DNA of 64,000 bases, taken from Allostella sp. ATCC 35155. GTDB taxonomy: Bacteria; Pseudomonadota; Alphaproteobacteria; ATCC43930; Allostellaceae. The notes below the pieces were generated by a model. The model worked only from the letters and a program-made list of their open reading frames with translations, was not told the DNA's origin and searched no databases. Shown one piece after another: positions 10,502 through 19,951 of this stretch; within the stretch, counting starts at the first letter, position 1, and every line of letters starts with the position of its first letter. A program made the translations under genes and the position numbers. The DNA is taken from the NCBI GenBank assembly GCA_006738865.1, contig AP019701.1, positions 611,001 through 675,000 on the forward strand, written 5' to 3'.

Positions 10502-12000
10502 TCCGTTCCGGCCGCCGCGGCGACCGCCTCCCGGGAAACGGCGGCGTCGTCGAAGGGCAGGGTGCGCCCGGCGATCGCCTGCCCGGATTCGTGTCCCTTG
10601 CCGGCCACGACCAGCACGTCGCCCGGCCCGAGGCCGGCGACGGCGGCAAAGATCGCCGCGCGGCGGTCGCCGATCTCTACCACGTCGCCGCAGAAGCGTC
10701 GTGCCGCCGCGACGGCGGGGGCACGGATCGCGACCGGATCCTCGCCGCGCGGGTTGTCGTCGGTGACGACGACGCGGTCGGCGGCGCGGCCGACGGCGGC
10801 CCCCATCTCCGGCCGCTTGCCGGGGTCGCGGTCGCCGCCGCAACCGAAGACGCAGACGAGGCGGCCCGCGGTGTGCCGGCGCAGCGCCTCCAGCACGGTC
10901 GTCAGCGCATCCGGCGTGTGGGCGAAATCGACATAGACGGCCGCGCCGCCGGGCAGGCGCGCGACCCGTTCCATCCGGCCGGGCACGCCCGCCAGCCGGG
11001 CCAGCGCCGGCACCGCCAGATCGGCCGCGATTCCGTCCGCCAGGACGATGCCGAGGGCGGCCAGCGCGTTCATGGCCTGGAAGGCCCCGGCCAGCGGCAG
11101 GTCGACCGTCCATTGCCGGCCATCCACCACGATCTCCAGCGCCTGGCCCTCGGCGTGGAGTTCCTGGCGCAGCAGGCGGATCTCCGCGCCCCGCCGGCCA
11201 TAGCCGACGACGCGGTGCCCGCGTGCGCGGCACAGCGAGGCCAGGGCCGCGAACTCGGCGCTGTCGGCGTTGAGGATCGCCGTCCCCCCGGGCGCCATGA
11301 CGGCGTCGAACAGGCGGAACTTGGCGGCGCGGTAGGCGGCCATGTCGGCGTGATAGTCGAGATGGTCGCGGGTCAGGTTGGTGAAGGCGGCGGTCGCGAT
11401 GCGGATGCCGTCGAGCCGGAACTGGTCGAGGCCGTGGCTCGACGCCTCCAGGGCGACGCGGTCGACGCCGCGCTGCGCCAGGTCGGCCAGCGCGGCATGC
11501 AGCAGCACCGGGTCGGGCGTGGTCAGCGTGCCCTTGCGCTCGAAGTCGGGCGCGCGGATGCCGAGGGTGCCGAGGCTGGCGGCGGCGAGGCCGGCGTCGG
11601 CCCAGAGCTGGCGGGCGAACTCCGCCGTCGAGGTCTTGCCGTTGGTGCCGGTGACCGCTGCCACCCGCTCCGGCTGCGGCCCGTGGAAGGCGGCGGCCAT
11701 CAGGGCGAGGCGGCGGCGCGGGTTGCGGTCGGTCAGCAGCGCCAGGTCGATGCCCTGGGGCAGGACCGTGTCCTCGGGCGCCAGCACGGCGACCGCGCCG
11801 CGGGCGGCGGCATCGGCGATGAAGCGGCGGCCGTCGGTGGCGAGGCCCGGCAGGGCGGCGAACAGGAAACCCGCCTCGACCGACCGCGAATCGACGGCGA
11901 TGCCGCGGATATCGGGCCCGGCGTGGGTGGGGGCGGGGCGCGCGTCCTGGTCGGTCGGTGGCCGCGTCTCCGTCCGCGCCATCAGCTCAGCGAGGCGCAT
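10498..12000 (-). CDS. murE: UDP-MurNAc-L-Ala-D-Glu--meso-diaminopimelate ligase MurE
   Basis: Mur ligase that adds the third stem residue. 500 residues. P-loop TGTNGKTST starts at about 117. The C-terminal DNPRGEDP motif, with Arg after DNP, is the known signature of enzymes that use meso-diaminopimelate rather than lysine, so the wall is expected to be DAP-type. ATG at 12000 gives the family-typical MRLAEL start and overlaps ftsI by 14 bp; an internal ATG at 11982 is possible but would remove it. Confidence 0.97.
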   Translation of the reverse strand: MRLAELMARTETRPPTDQDARPAPTHAGPDIRGIAVDSRSVEAGFLFAALPGLATDGRRFIADAAARGAVAVLAPEDTVLPQGIDLALLTDRNPRRRLALMAAAFHGPQPERVAAVTGTNGKTSTAEFARQLWADAGLAAASLGTLGIRAPDFERKGTLTTPDPVLLHAALADLAQRGVDRVALEASSHGLDQFRLDGIRIATAAFTNLTRDHLDYHADMAAYRAAKFRLFDAVMAPGGTAILNADSAEFAALASLCRARGHRVVGYGRRGAEIRLLRQELHAEGQALEIVVDGRQWTVDLPLAGAFQAMNALAALGIVLADGIAADLAVPALARLAGVPGRMERVARLPGGAAVYVDFAHTPDALTTVLEALRRHTAGRLVCVFGCGGDRDPGKRPEMGAAVGRAADRVVVTDDNPRGEDPVAIRAPAVAAARRFCGDVVEIGDRRAAIFAAVAGLGPGDVLVVAGKGHESGQAIAGRTLPFDDAAVSREAVAAAAGTE

Positions 12001-13741
12001 TGGGGCTGCGCCCCGGGGCGCTGGCCTGGACGATCAGGTCGCGTCGGATCTGCGGGCTCTCCTCGTCGATCGGCAGGACGCCGAGGATCGGGGCGATGCG
12101 CTCGACGACGCGGCCGAAGACGGGGGCGGCGACCCAGCCGCCGGTCGCATAGCCCTGCGACTGCTCGGTGCCGTGCGGCTCGTCGATCATCACCAGCATG
12201 ACGTATTGCGGATCGTTCATCGGGAAGGCGCCGACGAACGACGACAGCAGCGCTTTGCGCCGATAGGCACGGCCCGCGGCCTTTTCGGCGCTGCCGGTCT
12301 TGCCGCCGACGAGATATCCCGGGACGTTCGCCTTCTTGCCCGAGCCGTCGGTGACGACGAGCCGCATCAGGCGGCGGATGTCGTCGGAGGTGCGCTGCTT
12401 GATCACCCGGACGCCGCCCGGATTGTGGGCGGGATCGCGCTTGAGGAGGGTCGGACGGCGCATGATGCCGCCATTGACCATGGCCGCCTCGGCGGCGACG
12501 ACATGCAGCGGGGTGACCGAGATGCCATGGCCGAAGGCGATGGTCATCGCGTTGATCTCCCGCCACGGGTTCGGCACCAGCGGCGCGCCCAGCTCCGGCA
12601 GCTCGAGATGCGGCGCCTTCAGGAAGCCCAGCTTGTCGAGGAACGCGCGCTGCGCGGGGATGCCGATGTCGAGCGCCATCTTGGCGGCGCCGATGTTCGA
12701 CGAGTACTTGATGATCTCGGGCAACGACAGCCAGCGGTTCTTGCCCTTGTAGTCGCTGATCGAGAAGCGCGAGACCTGGATCGGACGCGAGGCGTCGTAG
12801 CCGCTCGCCATGTTCACCTTGCCGCTGTCGAGCGCCATGGCTGCGGTCAGCACCTTGAACACCGAGCCCATCTCGTAGACGCCGAGCGTCACGCGGTTGA
12901 ACAGGGTCTCGGGGTTCGCGGTCCCGGGGAAGTTGGCGTCGTAGTCCGGCAGCGAGACGAGGGCGAGCACCTCGCTCGTATGGGCGTCGAGGATGAGGCC
13001 GGCGCCGCCGATCGCGCTGAATTCCTTGATGGTCCGGCGCAGTTCCTCGTGCAGGACGTGCTGGACGCGAAGGTCGATCGAGAGCTGCACCGGCGCGGTG
13101 GCGCCACGGATATCGCCGTCGAGCGTCTTCTCGACGCCCTGGAGGCCGGTCTGGTCGATGCCCGAGAAGCCGACGACATGGGCGACGAGCCGCCCCTGCG
13201 GGTAGATCCGGCGCTCGTCGCGCTGGAACTCGAGCCCGGGGATCCCCAGCCGGATGACGTCGTGCTGCTGGCGCGGCGTGAGCTGCCGGCGCACCCAGAC
13301 GAAGCTGCGATCCTCCGACAGGCGCTCGCGCAACTCGGCCTCGGTGCTGCCGACGAGGATCGGCGCGAGGCGCCGGGCCGCCTCGGCCGCGTCCGGCACG
13401 ATCTTGGGATTGGCGTAGAGCGACGGCGTCGGCAGACTCGTCGCCAGCAGCGTCCCGTTGCGGTCGACGATGTCGGCGCGCTGCGTCTCGACCGCTCGCG
13501 GCGGCGTCTGGACCGCCCGGGGTTCGGCCGGCTGGGCCATCAGCGTGACGTCGACGAGGCGCCCGGCGATCACCAGGAACGCCAGCGAGAACATCGCCGC
13601 CAGGAAGACGAGCCGGCTCTGGCCGCGTTCGACGGCGGCGTGCAGCGGACCGCCCGCCGACCCGCCGCGGAAGGCGTTGCCGCGCATCTGCGGACGGCAG
13701 GCCGCGAGGTCGGTCACCGCCGGGGGCACGTCTCGGCTCAT
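11987..13741 (-). CDS. ftsI: FtsI (PBP3), septal peptidoglycan transpeptidase
   Basis: Class B penicillin-binding protein that cross-links septal peptidoglycan beside FtsW. 584 residues: a short cytoplasmic tail, one membrane anchor at about 43-60, the PBP dimerisation domain, then the transpeptidase domain with all three active-site motifs (S293-V-F-K296, SSN at 347-349, KTG at 481-483). The reading frame stays open further upstream, but ATG at 13741 is preferred because it forms an ATGA overlap with ftsL and gives the normal N-terminal layout. Confidence 0.96.
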   Translation of the reverse strand: MSRDVPPAVTDLAACRPQMRGNAFRGGSAGGPLHAAVERGQSRLVFLAAMFSLAFLVIAGRLVDVTLMAQPAEPRAVQTPPRAVETQRADIVDRNGTLLATSLPTPSLYANPKIVPDAAEAARRLAPILVGSTEAELRERLSEDRSFVWVRRQLTPRQQHDVIRLGIPGLEFQRDERRIYPQGRLVAHVVGFSGIDQTGLQGVEKTLDGDIRGATAPVQLSIDLRVQHVLHEELRRTIKEFSAIGGAGLILDAHTSEVLALVSLPDYDANFPGTANPETLFNRVTLGVYEMGSVFKVLTAAMALDSGKVNMASGYDASRPIQVSRFSISDYKGKNRWLSLPEIIKYSSNIGAAKMALDIGIPAQRAFLDKLGFLKAPHLELPELGAPLVPNPWREINAMTIAFGHGISVTPLHVVAAEAAMVNGGIMRRPTLLKRDPAHNPGGVRVIKQRTSDDIRRLMRLVVTDGSGKKANVPGYLVGGKTGSAEKAAGRAYRRKALLSSFVGAFPMNDPQYVMLVMIDEPHGTEQSQGYATGGWVAAPVFGRVVERIAPILGVLPIDEESPQIRRDLIVQASAPGRSPNAPR

Positions 13742-14124
13742 CGCCGGGGCGGGTTCGTGTAGTTGGCGCCGACCACCGACCGCGGGGCGGGCGCCGGCGG
13801 CGCGACATGGCGGGCGAGCGGCGGCATCAGCGGCGCCGGCGGCGTCGCCTGACGCAACGGCGCATCCTCGATATCGCCGATCTGGCTGGTCGCGATCGGG
13901 GCCAGCGGCAGGTGGCGACGGGTCAGCGCGTCCAGGCGTGCGGGCTGATTGAGGTAGCTCCACTCCGCCTTCAGCACATGGATCGCCTGTCGGTCGCCGA
14001 CGATGCCGCGCTGAAGCTGCAGCAGCCGGCTCTCCATCTCCTGGACCTCGTACTTGACCTGGAACACGCCGTAGCCGAGGGCGCAGACGAGGCCGATCCA
14101 GAAGGCGAGCGTGATGCGGATCAC
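13738..14124 (-). CDS. ftsL: Cell division protein FtsL
   Basis: Small bitopic protein that forms the FtsQLB scaffold. 128 residues: one membrane helix right at the N terminus ([20 protein letters not shown]), then a coiled-coil segment ([45 protein letters not shown]) and a Pro/Ala-rich tail. The conserved [14 protein letters not shown] segment is the alphaproteobacterial FtsL signature. The GTG at 14124 overlaps the rsmH stop (GTGA); upstream ATGs would overlap rsmH deeply and are less likely. Confidence 0.88.
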   Translation of the reverse strand: MIRITLAFWIGLVCALGYGVFQVKYEVQEMESRLLQLQRGIVGDRQAIHVLKAEWSYLNQPARLDALTRRHLPLAPIATSQIGDIEDAPLRQATPPAPLMPPLARHVAPPAPAPRSVVGANYTNPPRR

Positions 14125-15164
14125 GAGACGCTCCCGCCGGCGCGCGGGGCTGGGCCGGACGATCGGCCGGCGGCCGCCGCTGCGGAGGGGCCTAGCGTCC
14201 ATGGGCGCGCCGTCGTGCGCTCGGCCGCGCGCAGCCGCGCCGAGCGCGCACGCGGATTGGCGCGGCATTCCGCGTCGCCCGGACGGACGGCGCGGCCGCC
14301 GAGCAGGCGGAAACTGGGATCGGGCCGGGCCGTCGGCGGCAAGTGGCGCGAGCCGGATTCGATGGTGCTGCGGCCGCGCAGGAAGGTCTTGACCGCGCGG
14401 TCCTCGAGCGAATGGAAGGAGACGACCGCCAGCCGTCCGCCGGGCCCGAGCGTCCGCTCGGCCGCATCGAGACCCCGCTCGAGCTCTCCCATCTCGTCGT
14501 TGACGGCAATCCGCAGGGCCTGGAAGGTTCGCGTCGCAGGGTCGATCCCATCGTTCGAGCGCGGCACCGCACGACGCACGATCTCGGCCAGCGCCGACGT
14601 CCGGGTGATCGGGCCTTCGGCCCGGGCGGCGACGATGGCGCGCGCGACTCGTCGGGCGTACCGTTCCTCACCATAGCGGAAGATGATGTCGGCCATCTCG
14701 CGCTCTTCGGCAGTCGCGACGAAGTCGGCCGCGGTCGGCCCGTCGCCGCCCATGCGCATGTCGAGCGGACCGTCCTGGCGGAACGAGAAGCCGCGCTCGG
14801 GCGTGTCGATCTGCGGCGAGGAGACGCCGAGGTCGAGCGCCACCCCGTCGACGCCGGCGACGCCGCGCTCGCCGAGCAGGCGATCCATGTCACCGAAGCG
14901 CCCTTCGATCACGTCGAGGCGTCCGGGATAGCGCTCGGCCAGCCGCCGCCCGCGATCCACCGCCTCGGGATCGCGGTCGATCCCCCAGACGCGGCAGGGC
15001 GCGGCATCGAGAATGGCGGCCGAATATCCGCCCGCGCCGAAGGTGCCGTCGACATAGGTGCCGCCCGCCTTCGGCGCCAGCGCCGCGAGCACCTCGGCCA
15101 GCATGACCGGCACATGCACCGGCGCGCCGTCGGCGCTGGATATGGTCGCTCCCCGTCCGATCAC
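14121..15164 (-). CDS. rsmH: 16S rRNA m4C1402 methyltransferase RsmH (MraW)
   Basis: SAM-dependent N4-methyltransferase for C1402 of 16S rRNA in the decoding centre. 347 residues. Motifs are [13 protein letters not shown]-binding [60 protein letters not shown] and [16 protein letters not shown]. The last 40 or so residues are an Ala/Arg/Pro-rich extension of unknown role. ATG at 15164 overlaps the mraZ stop by 4 bp. Confidence 0.97.
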   Translation of the reverse strand: MIGRGATISSADGAPVHVPVMLAEVLAALAPKAGGTYVDGTFGAGGYSAAILDAAPCRVWGIDRDPEAVDRGRRLAERYPGRLDVIEGRFGDMDRLLGERGVAGVDGVALDLGVSSPQIDTPERGFSFRQDGPLDMRMGGDGPTAADFVATAEEREMADIIFRYGEERYARRVARAIVAARAEGPITRTSALAEIVRRAVPRSNDGIDPATRTFQALRIAVNDEMGELERGLDAAERTLGPGGRLAVVSFHSLEDRAVKTFLRGRSTIESGSRHLPPTARPDPSFRLLGGRAVRPGDAECRANPRARSARLRAAERTTARPWTLGPSAAAAAGRSSGPAPRAGGSVS

Positions 15165-15634
15165 GGCGCTTTTCCCCCCGGCGCAACCGGACGGACGGGG
15201 AGCGTCGCGCCCTCACTCAGGGCGCGTCTCCGGACCTCCGCAGCGTGGCTGCGGAAGGTCGCTGGTTCCCAAATCTGAAAGGACTTGCCGCGGCCGACGA
15301 AGGCGACCTCGGTCTGGATGCCGCAATGCTCGATCACGGCGTCCGGCAGGCTGACGCGGCCCTCGCCGTCGAAGGCCAGCTGATGGGCGTCGGCGAAGAC
15401 GATCGCGGTCAACTCGTCCCGCCGGGGCGAGAACATGTCGAGCTCGTCGACGCTGGCCGAAAGACGCTCCATGAAGTCCATCCCGCAGCCTTCGAACGCT
15501 GGCTGGCCCAATGCGGGGAAGGCCACGATCCCCTCGAAATTCGCGTTCCGGAGGGCGGCACGGAACGTCGCCGGTACGGAAACCCGTCCCTTGCGGTCGA
15601 TCCGATTCACGAACGTCGAGACGAACACCGTCAT
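15161..15634 (-). CDS. mraZ: Transcriptional regulator MraZ
   Basis: First gene of the division and wall operon. MraZ forms a ring with two SpoVT-AbrB-like domains and represses its own operon by binding TGGG-type direct repeats. 157 residues: N-terminal [21 protein letters not shown] and a second repeat [16 protein letters not shown]. The frame is open upstream, but ATG at 15634 is chosen because it has a strong GGGGGAGG Shine-Dalgarno and the normal MraZ N terminus. Confidence 0.93.
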   Translation of the reverse strand: MTVFVSTFVNRIDRKGRVSVPATFRAALRNANFEGIVAFPALGQPAFEGCGMDFMERLSASVDELDMFSPRRDELTAIVFADAHQLAFDGEGRVSLPDAVIEHCGIQTEVAFVGRGKSFQIWEPATFRSHAAEVRRRALSEGATLPVRPVAPGGKAP

Positions 15635-15712
15635 CGCCTCCCCCCGGGCGATACCGAAACTGTCCCCCTTCGGCATCGCTCCGCCCCGCAACGGGCCGTG
15701 CATGGTCCGTCC

Positions 15713-15748
15713 TGGGATGGCTTGGGATATCATGGGGTCCGGTGGGAG
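15713..15748 (+). promoter_or_regulatory. Four TGGG direct repeats at 10-bp phase: candidate MraZ operator
   Basis: TGGGAT, TGGGAT, TGGGGT and TGGGAG begin at 15713, 15723, 15733 and 15743, exactly 10 bp apart; a degenerate TGTGAC follows at 15753. MraZ is known to bind TGGGN repeats separated by 5-nt spacers upstream of mraZ. Spacing and position fit; the repeats read on the strand opposite to mraZ. Confidence 0.7.
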
Positions 15749-15752
15749 TCAA
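15724..15752 (-). promoter_or_regulatory. Predicted sigma-70-type promoter of the mraZ operon
   Basis: On the minus strand TTGACT (15752-15747), a 17-bp spacer and TATCCC (15729-15724) lie about 90 bp upstream of the mraZ ATG. The TGGG repeats overlap both elements, so MraZ binding would occlude polymerase. Predicted by eye. Confidence 0.5.
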
Positions 15753-15754
15753 TG

Positions 15755-16052
15755 TGACCCGCCCCTAATCCCTTGGCTTTGTTCTGTTTTGGACAAGATT
15801 TCCTTATGGCTCGAAGGACTCGTCGACCCGTCCTCCGGTATGCCGCAGGAAAGCTCGCTTGTTCTCTATTCGTTCTGTGGTGCGATTGTTTGTCCGGCCG
15901 TCAATTCGGACGCTCCGGGAAAACCCCGGGTAGCGGCGCCGGCCCCGAGCCGGTCCGGATTTCCCGCGCTGCGCGCGACGACCGGTTGGGATTTCATGGG
16001 CCATAGCCCGCGCATGGGGCCGGGCGCGGCGGCTGCGGGCATTCGGTAGATC
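15755..16052. other. Intergenic region between rnpB and the mraZ promoter
   Basis: About 300 bp, less GC-rich than its surroundings. I find no convincing gene, and no clear intrinsic terminator for rnpB: a possible GCCCGC/GCGGGC pairing near 16010-16045 has no T-run. Confidence 0.5.
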
Positions 16053-16466
<414 letters not shown>

Positions 16467-16473
16467 GGGCCGG

Positions 16474-16502
16474 AAACTGGGGCTGCGGCGGTCCGCTGTC
16501 AA
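16474..16502 (-). promoter_or_regulatory. Candidate rnpB promoter overlapping the amidase stop codon
   Basis: A perfect minus-strand TTGACA (16502-16497) overlaps the stop codon of the upstream amidase gene. A 17-bp spacer leads to a weak -10, CAGTTT (16479-16474), about 8 bp before the P1 start. The -35 and position are convincing; the -10 is poor. Confidence 0.4.
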
Positions 16503-17191
16503 TCGTCCGTCGCGAGGACGGCGATGCGCCGCCGCGTCTCCCGGTCCAGGCAGCCATCGATGCCGGCCGGCCGCCAATGGCGCTGGAAGGCGGCGACGGT
16601 CGCCGCCGGGTCGTCGAGTTCGTAGCCGATGCGGCCGAGCAGGCGCAGCGCCAGGTCGGCCTCGGGCGCGTCCCCGCAGTCTTGATCCAGCCCTGGCGGC
16701 CAGCGCCCGATCCCCGTCCGCGCGAGCCGCGGCCAGTCGAAGAGTTCGCCCGGATCGATCTTGCGGCGAGGGGCGATGTCGGAATGGCCGACGACGCGAC
16801 CGGCGGGGATGGGATGGCGTGCCAGGATCCCGCGGGCCAGCTCCTCGAGCGCCGCCATCTGGGCCTCGGGGAAGGGCCGGTAGCCCCACTCGTGGCCGGG
16901 ATTTTCGAGTTCGATGCCGATGGAGCGCCCGTTGACGTCGGTTTCGCCCTGCCACCATGCGCGGCCCGCATGCCAGGCGCGGCGATCCTCCGCGACCAGG
17001 CGGTGGACGGTGCCGTCCCGCTCGACGAGGTAGTGGGCGCTGACCTCGGCGGCCGGGTCGCAGAGGCGGTCCAGCGCGGCGGCGGCGTCGCGCATGCCGG
17101 TATAGTGGATGACCAGGATATCGACCCGTCCGTCGCCCGGCCGCGGGCCGTGGTTCGGCGACGGCCGGTCCCGCGTCGGCCGCCCGGTCAC
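16499..17191 (-). CDS. N-acetylmuramoyl-L-alanine amidase, AmpD type
   Basis: Zinc amidase that removes stem peptides from (anhydro)muropeptides, probably in cell-wall recycling, since no signal peptide is seen. 230 residues. The amidase_2 fold has zinc ligands expected in VIHYTG and VVGHSDIAPRRKIDPGE (His plus Lys/Asp) and IGIELENPGHEWGY with the likely catalytic Glu. A C-terminal peptidoglycan-binding-like helical region (about 165-225) follows. The start is GTG at 17191, overlapping the upstream exporter stop (GTGA), so the two are coupled. Confidence 0.88.
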   Translation of the reverse strand: MTGRPTRDRPSPNHGPRPGDGRVDILVIHYTGMRDAAAALDRLCDPAAEVSAHYLVERDGTVHRLVAEDRRAWHAGRAWWQGETDVNGRSIGIELENPGHEWGYRPFPEAQMAALEELARGILARHPIPAGRVVGHSDIAPRRKIDPGELFDWPRLARTGIGRWPPGLDQDCGDAPEADLALRLLGRIGYELDDPAATVAAFQRHWRPAGIDGCLDRETRRRIAVLATDD

Positions 17192-18060
17192 GGTTGCGGC
17201 TGCCGCTCGGTGAGCCGCGGGCGGCGCCATACGATGATCGCGACGCCGACCAGGGTGGAGCCGCCGCCGACAATGATCGGCCAGGACAGGGGCTCGCCGA
17301 GCAGGCCGATGCCGGCGACGACGCCGATCACCGGCACCAGCAGCGTGTAGGGCATGACCAGGTTGACCGGATAGGTGCGCAGCACCCGGTACCACAGGCC
17401 GTAGCCGAGGATGGTGACCATCACGGCCATGTAGGCGACGGCGCCGTAACCGGCAAAGCCCGCCGACAGCGCCCGGTCCCAGGAATCGCCCTCGACGAGC
17501 CAGGAGACGAGGAAGAGCTGCGGCGCCGCGAAGGCCGCCATCCAGCCGTTCAGCACCAGCCCGTCGATGGCGCCCAGCCGCTTGACCTGGATGTTCGAGA
17601 CCGCCCAGGCGAAGGCGCCGGCGACGACCCAGACGAGCGGCCAGGGATCGGCCAGGATGCGGGGCTCGCCGGCCATCACCGCGACGCCGGCGAAGGCGAC
17701 GGCCATGCCGAGCGTGCGGCGCCAGCCGAGATAGTCGCGGAAGACGATGGCCGCCAGCAGGGCGGCGAACGGCACCGTGAGCTGGCTGGCGATCGCGACC
17801 GTCGCCGAGTCGAGCCGCGACAGGCCGACGAACATGAGGCTGAAATGGACCCCGCCCAGGACCGTCGCCAGCTGCAGCAGCTGCCGGTACTGCCCGGTCG
17901 GCCGCGGCACGAACGGGACCAGCAGCAGGGCCACCAGGGAAAAGCGCATGGCCGTCAGCAGGATCGGCGGCAGCTCGGTGAACCCGAGCTTGGCGACCGG
18001 GAAGTTCAGCCCCCAGACGACGACGATCAGGAGAACGGTGGCGAGGTCGCGGCCGCTCAC
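17188..18060 (-). CDS. EamA/DMT-family membrane exporter
   Basis: 290-residue integral membrane protein of the drug/metabolite transporter superfamily: two EamA repeats of about five helices each, with VVWGLNFPVAKLGFTELPPILLTAMRFSLVALLLVPF in the first and a similar pattern from LAWAVSNIQVKRLGA onward. Family members export small metabolites or amino acids; the substrate cannot be told here. The start is a GTG at 18060. It follows the TRAP genes by 22 bp, so it may belong to that transcript. Confidence 0.85.
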   Translation of the reverse strand: MSGRDLATVLLIVVVWGLNFPVAKLGFTELPPILLTAMRFSLVALLLVPFVPRPTGQYRQLLQLATVLGGVHFSLMFVGLSRLDSATVAIASQLTVPFAALLAAIVFRDYLGWRRTLGMAVAFAGVAVMAGEPRILADPWPLVWVVAGAFAWAVSNIQVKRLGAIDGLVLNGWMAAFAAPQLFLVSWLVEGDSWDRALSAGFAGYGAVAYMAVMVTILGYGLWYRVLRTYPVNLVMPYTLLVPVIGVVAGIGLLGEPLSWPIIVGGGSTLVGVAIIVWRRPRLTERQPQP

Positions 18061-18082
18061 CCGCGGCCGCCGCCCGGCCGGG

Positions 18083-19402
18083 TCAGGTGCCCGGCCCCAT
18101 CAGCGTGTCCGGCAACCACAGCGCGATCCCGGGAAAGATCGAGAGCAGGACCATGAACAGCAGCATGATGATGACGAAGGGCATCGACCCCAGCAGCACC
18201 TGGGGCAGCGGCACCTGGGGGGCGACGCCGCGGATGACGTAGAGGTTGAGCCCGACGGGCGGCGTGATCAGCCCGACCTCCATGTTGATGGTCAGCAGGA
18301 TGCCGAACCAGATCAGGTTGAAGTCGTTGGCCTCCAGCACCGGCTGCAGGATCGGCATGGTCATCAGGATGATCGCAACCGGCGGCAGGAAACATCCGAG
18401 GACCAGCAGCAGCATGTTGAAGAAGATGAGGAGCGTCCAGCGGTCGAGGTTCCAGGCGACCAGCGCGTCGGCCATCGTCTGGGTGATGTAGAGCAGCGAC
18501 ATCATGTAGCCGAAGAGGCCGGCCGCGCCGATGATCATGATGATCATCGTCGACTCGCGCACCGTATCGCTGAAGATTGCCCAGACCTCGCGGGCCGAGG
18601 TCGCCCGGTAGATCACGAAGACCAGCAGCAGCGCCAGGAAGGCCGACAGGGCCGCGATCTCGGACGGCGTCGCCCAGCCGCCATACATGGCGACGGCGAT
18701 CAGCACCATGATGACCAGGAACGGCATCACGCGGCCGAGGCCGTCCATCTTTTCCCGCAGCGAGAAGCGCTCGGTCGAGCGCAGCGTGCTGGCGGCGCCT
18801 TGCAGCAGGCTGAAGATCCAGGAATAGGCGGCGAACAGCAGCACCAGCAGCGCGCCCGGCACGACCCCGGCCAGGAACAGACGGCCGATCGAGGTCTCGG
18901 TCGCGATGCCGTAGAGGATGAGCGTGACCGATGGCGGGATCAGGATGCCGAGCGTGCCGCCGGCGCAGATCGCGCCGGTCGCCAGCGTTGCCGGGTAGCC
19001 GCGGCGCAGCATTTCCGGGATGCCGACCTTGCCGATCGCGGCCGCCGTGGCCGGGCTGGAGCCGCAGACCGCCGAGAACATGCCGCAGGCGAAGATGTTG
19101 GCGATGACCAGCCCGCCCGGAACCCGCGCGAGCCAGCGGTGCAGCGATTCGTAGATGTCGGCGCCCGCCCGGGAGACGCCGATCGCGGCGCCGAGCAGGA
19201 TGAACATCGGGATGGTGAGGAGGACGAAGCTCGCCATCTCCTCGAAGAAGGTCCGGCCGACCGCGGACAGGCTCGCCGGTCCCTCGAAGATCCAGAGGAA
19301 GCCGATCGCGACGGAGAGCAGGCCGAAGGCGATCGGCACGCCCGAGAAGAGGACGAGGGTGGTGACTCCGAAGAGGAGCCAGCCGATTTCGAGTTCGCTC
19401 AT
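18083..19402 (-). CDS. dctM: TRAP transporter large permease (DctM)
   Basis: Large membrane subunit of a tripartite ATP-independent periplasmic transporter, driving sodium-coupled uptake of an organic acid-like solute. 439 residues, 11-13 hydrophobic helices. Typical motifs are IPMFILLGAAIG, CGSSPATAAAIGKVGIPEMLRRGYPATLATG, AGGTLGILIPPSVTLILYG and PPVGLNLYVIRGV. ATG at 19402 overlaps the dctQ stop by 4 bp. Confidence 0.96.
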   Translation of the reverse strand: MSELEIGWLLFGVTTLVLFSGVPIAFGLLSVAIGFLWIFEGPASLSAVGRTFFEEMASFVLLTIPMFILLGAAIGVSRAGADIYESLHRWLARVPGGLVIANIFACGMFSAVCGSSPATAAAIGKVGIPEMLRRGYPATLATGAICAGGTLGILIPPSVTLILYGIATETSIGRLFLAGVVPGALLVLLFAAYSWIFSLLQGAASTLRSTERFSLREKMDGLGRVMPFLVIMVLIAVAMYGGWATPSEIAALSAFLALLLVFVIYRATSAREVWAIFSDTVRESTMIIMIIGAAGLFGYMMSLLYITQTMADALVAWNLDRWTLLIFFNMLLLVLGCFLPPVAIILMTMPILQPVLEANDFNLIWFGILLTINMEVGLITPPVGLNLYVIRGVAPQVPLPQVLLGSMPFVIIMLLFMVLLSIFPGIALWLPDTLMGPGT

Positions 19403-19890
19403 CGGGCGTCCGGCGGGGAAAGGCGGAGACGGGCGATCTCGACGATCGCCTGGAGGCAGGTCAGCCCCATGCCGAGCGGCATGGCGGCGAAGATCGGCCA
19501 CTTCAGCGGCGCCCACAGGCTGGGCGTGCGCTCGCCCTCGTGCAGCGCCAGCAGCGCCATCTTGCCGCCTTCCCACACGAGGTAGGCGGAGACGACGGCG
19601 ACGATGGCCATGGCGAACATCCGCAGCGGCCGGGTCGCCCGGTCGGGCAGGATCGCCTCCAGCAGGTCGACCGAGACATGGCCGCGGGTGCGCAGCGCGT
19701 AGGGCGATGCCAGGAAGATGGCCGCGATCGAGAGGAAGACCGAGGCCTCGATCTCCCAGAAGGAGGAATTGCCCAGGGCCCGCCACAAGATCATCCAGGT
19801 GACGATGAGGACCGCCATGGCCACGAAGGCGGCGGCGACCACGGCGCAGACAAGCGCCAGCCGGTCGGTGAAGCGGATGAAGGACTGCAT
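19399..19890 (-). CDS. dctQ: TRAP transporter small permease (DctQ)
   Basis: 163-residue membrane protein with four helices, the small subunit that partners DctM. The pattern IEASVFLSIAAIFLASPYALRTRGHVSVDLL is the conserved DctQ core (R/GHV motif). ATG at 19890. It lies between the binding-protein and large-permease genes, giving the usual P-Q-M order; a strong stem-loop separates it from dctP. Confidence 0.93.
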   Translation of the reverse strand: MQSFIRFTDRLALVCAVVAAAFVAMAVLIVTWMILWRALGNSSFWEIEASVFLSIAAIFLASPYALRTRGHVSVDLLEAILPDRATRPLRMFAMAIVAVVSAYLVWEGGKMALLALHEGERTPSLWAPLKWPIFAAMPLGMGLTCLQAIVEIARLRLSPPDAR

Positions 19891-19913
19891 GGAACGACGC
19901 CGCCGGCAGAGGC

Positions 19914-19938
19914 GGGGGCGGCGCCAACGGCCGCCCCC
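19914..19938 (-). terminator. Stem-loop between dctP and dctQM
   Basis: A 9-bp perfect stem GGGGGCGGC/GCCGCCCCC (19914-19922 with 19930-19938) with a 7-nt loop lies in the dctP-dctQ gap. There is no T-run, so it is more likely a partial terminator or mRNA stabiliser that keeps dctP expression above dctQM. Confidence 0.45.
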
Positions 19939-19951
19939 GGGATGGAAGTGC

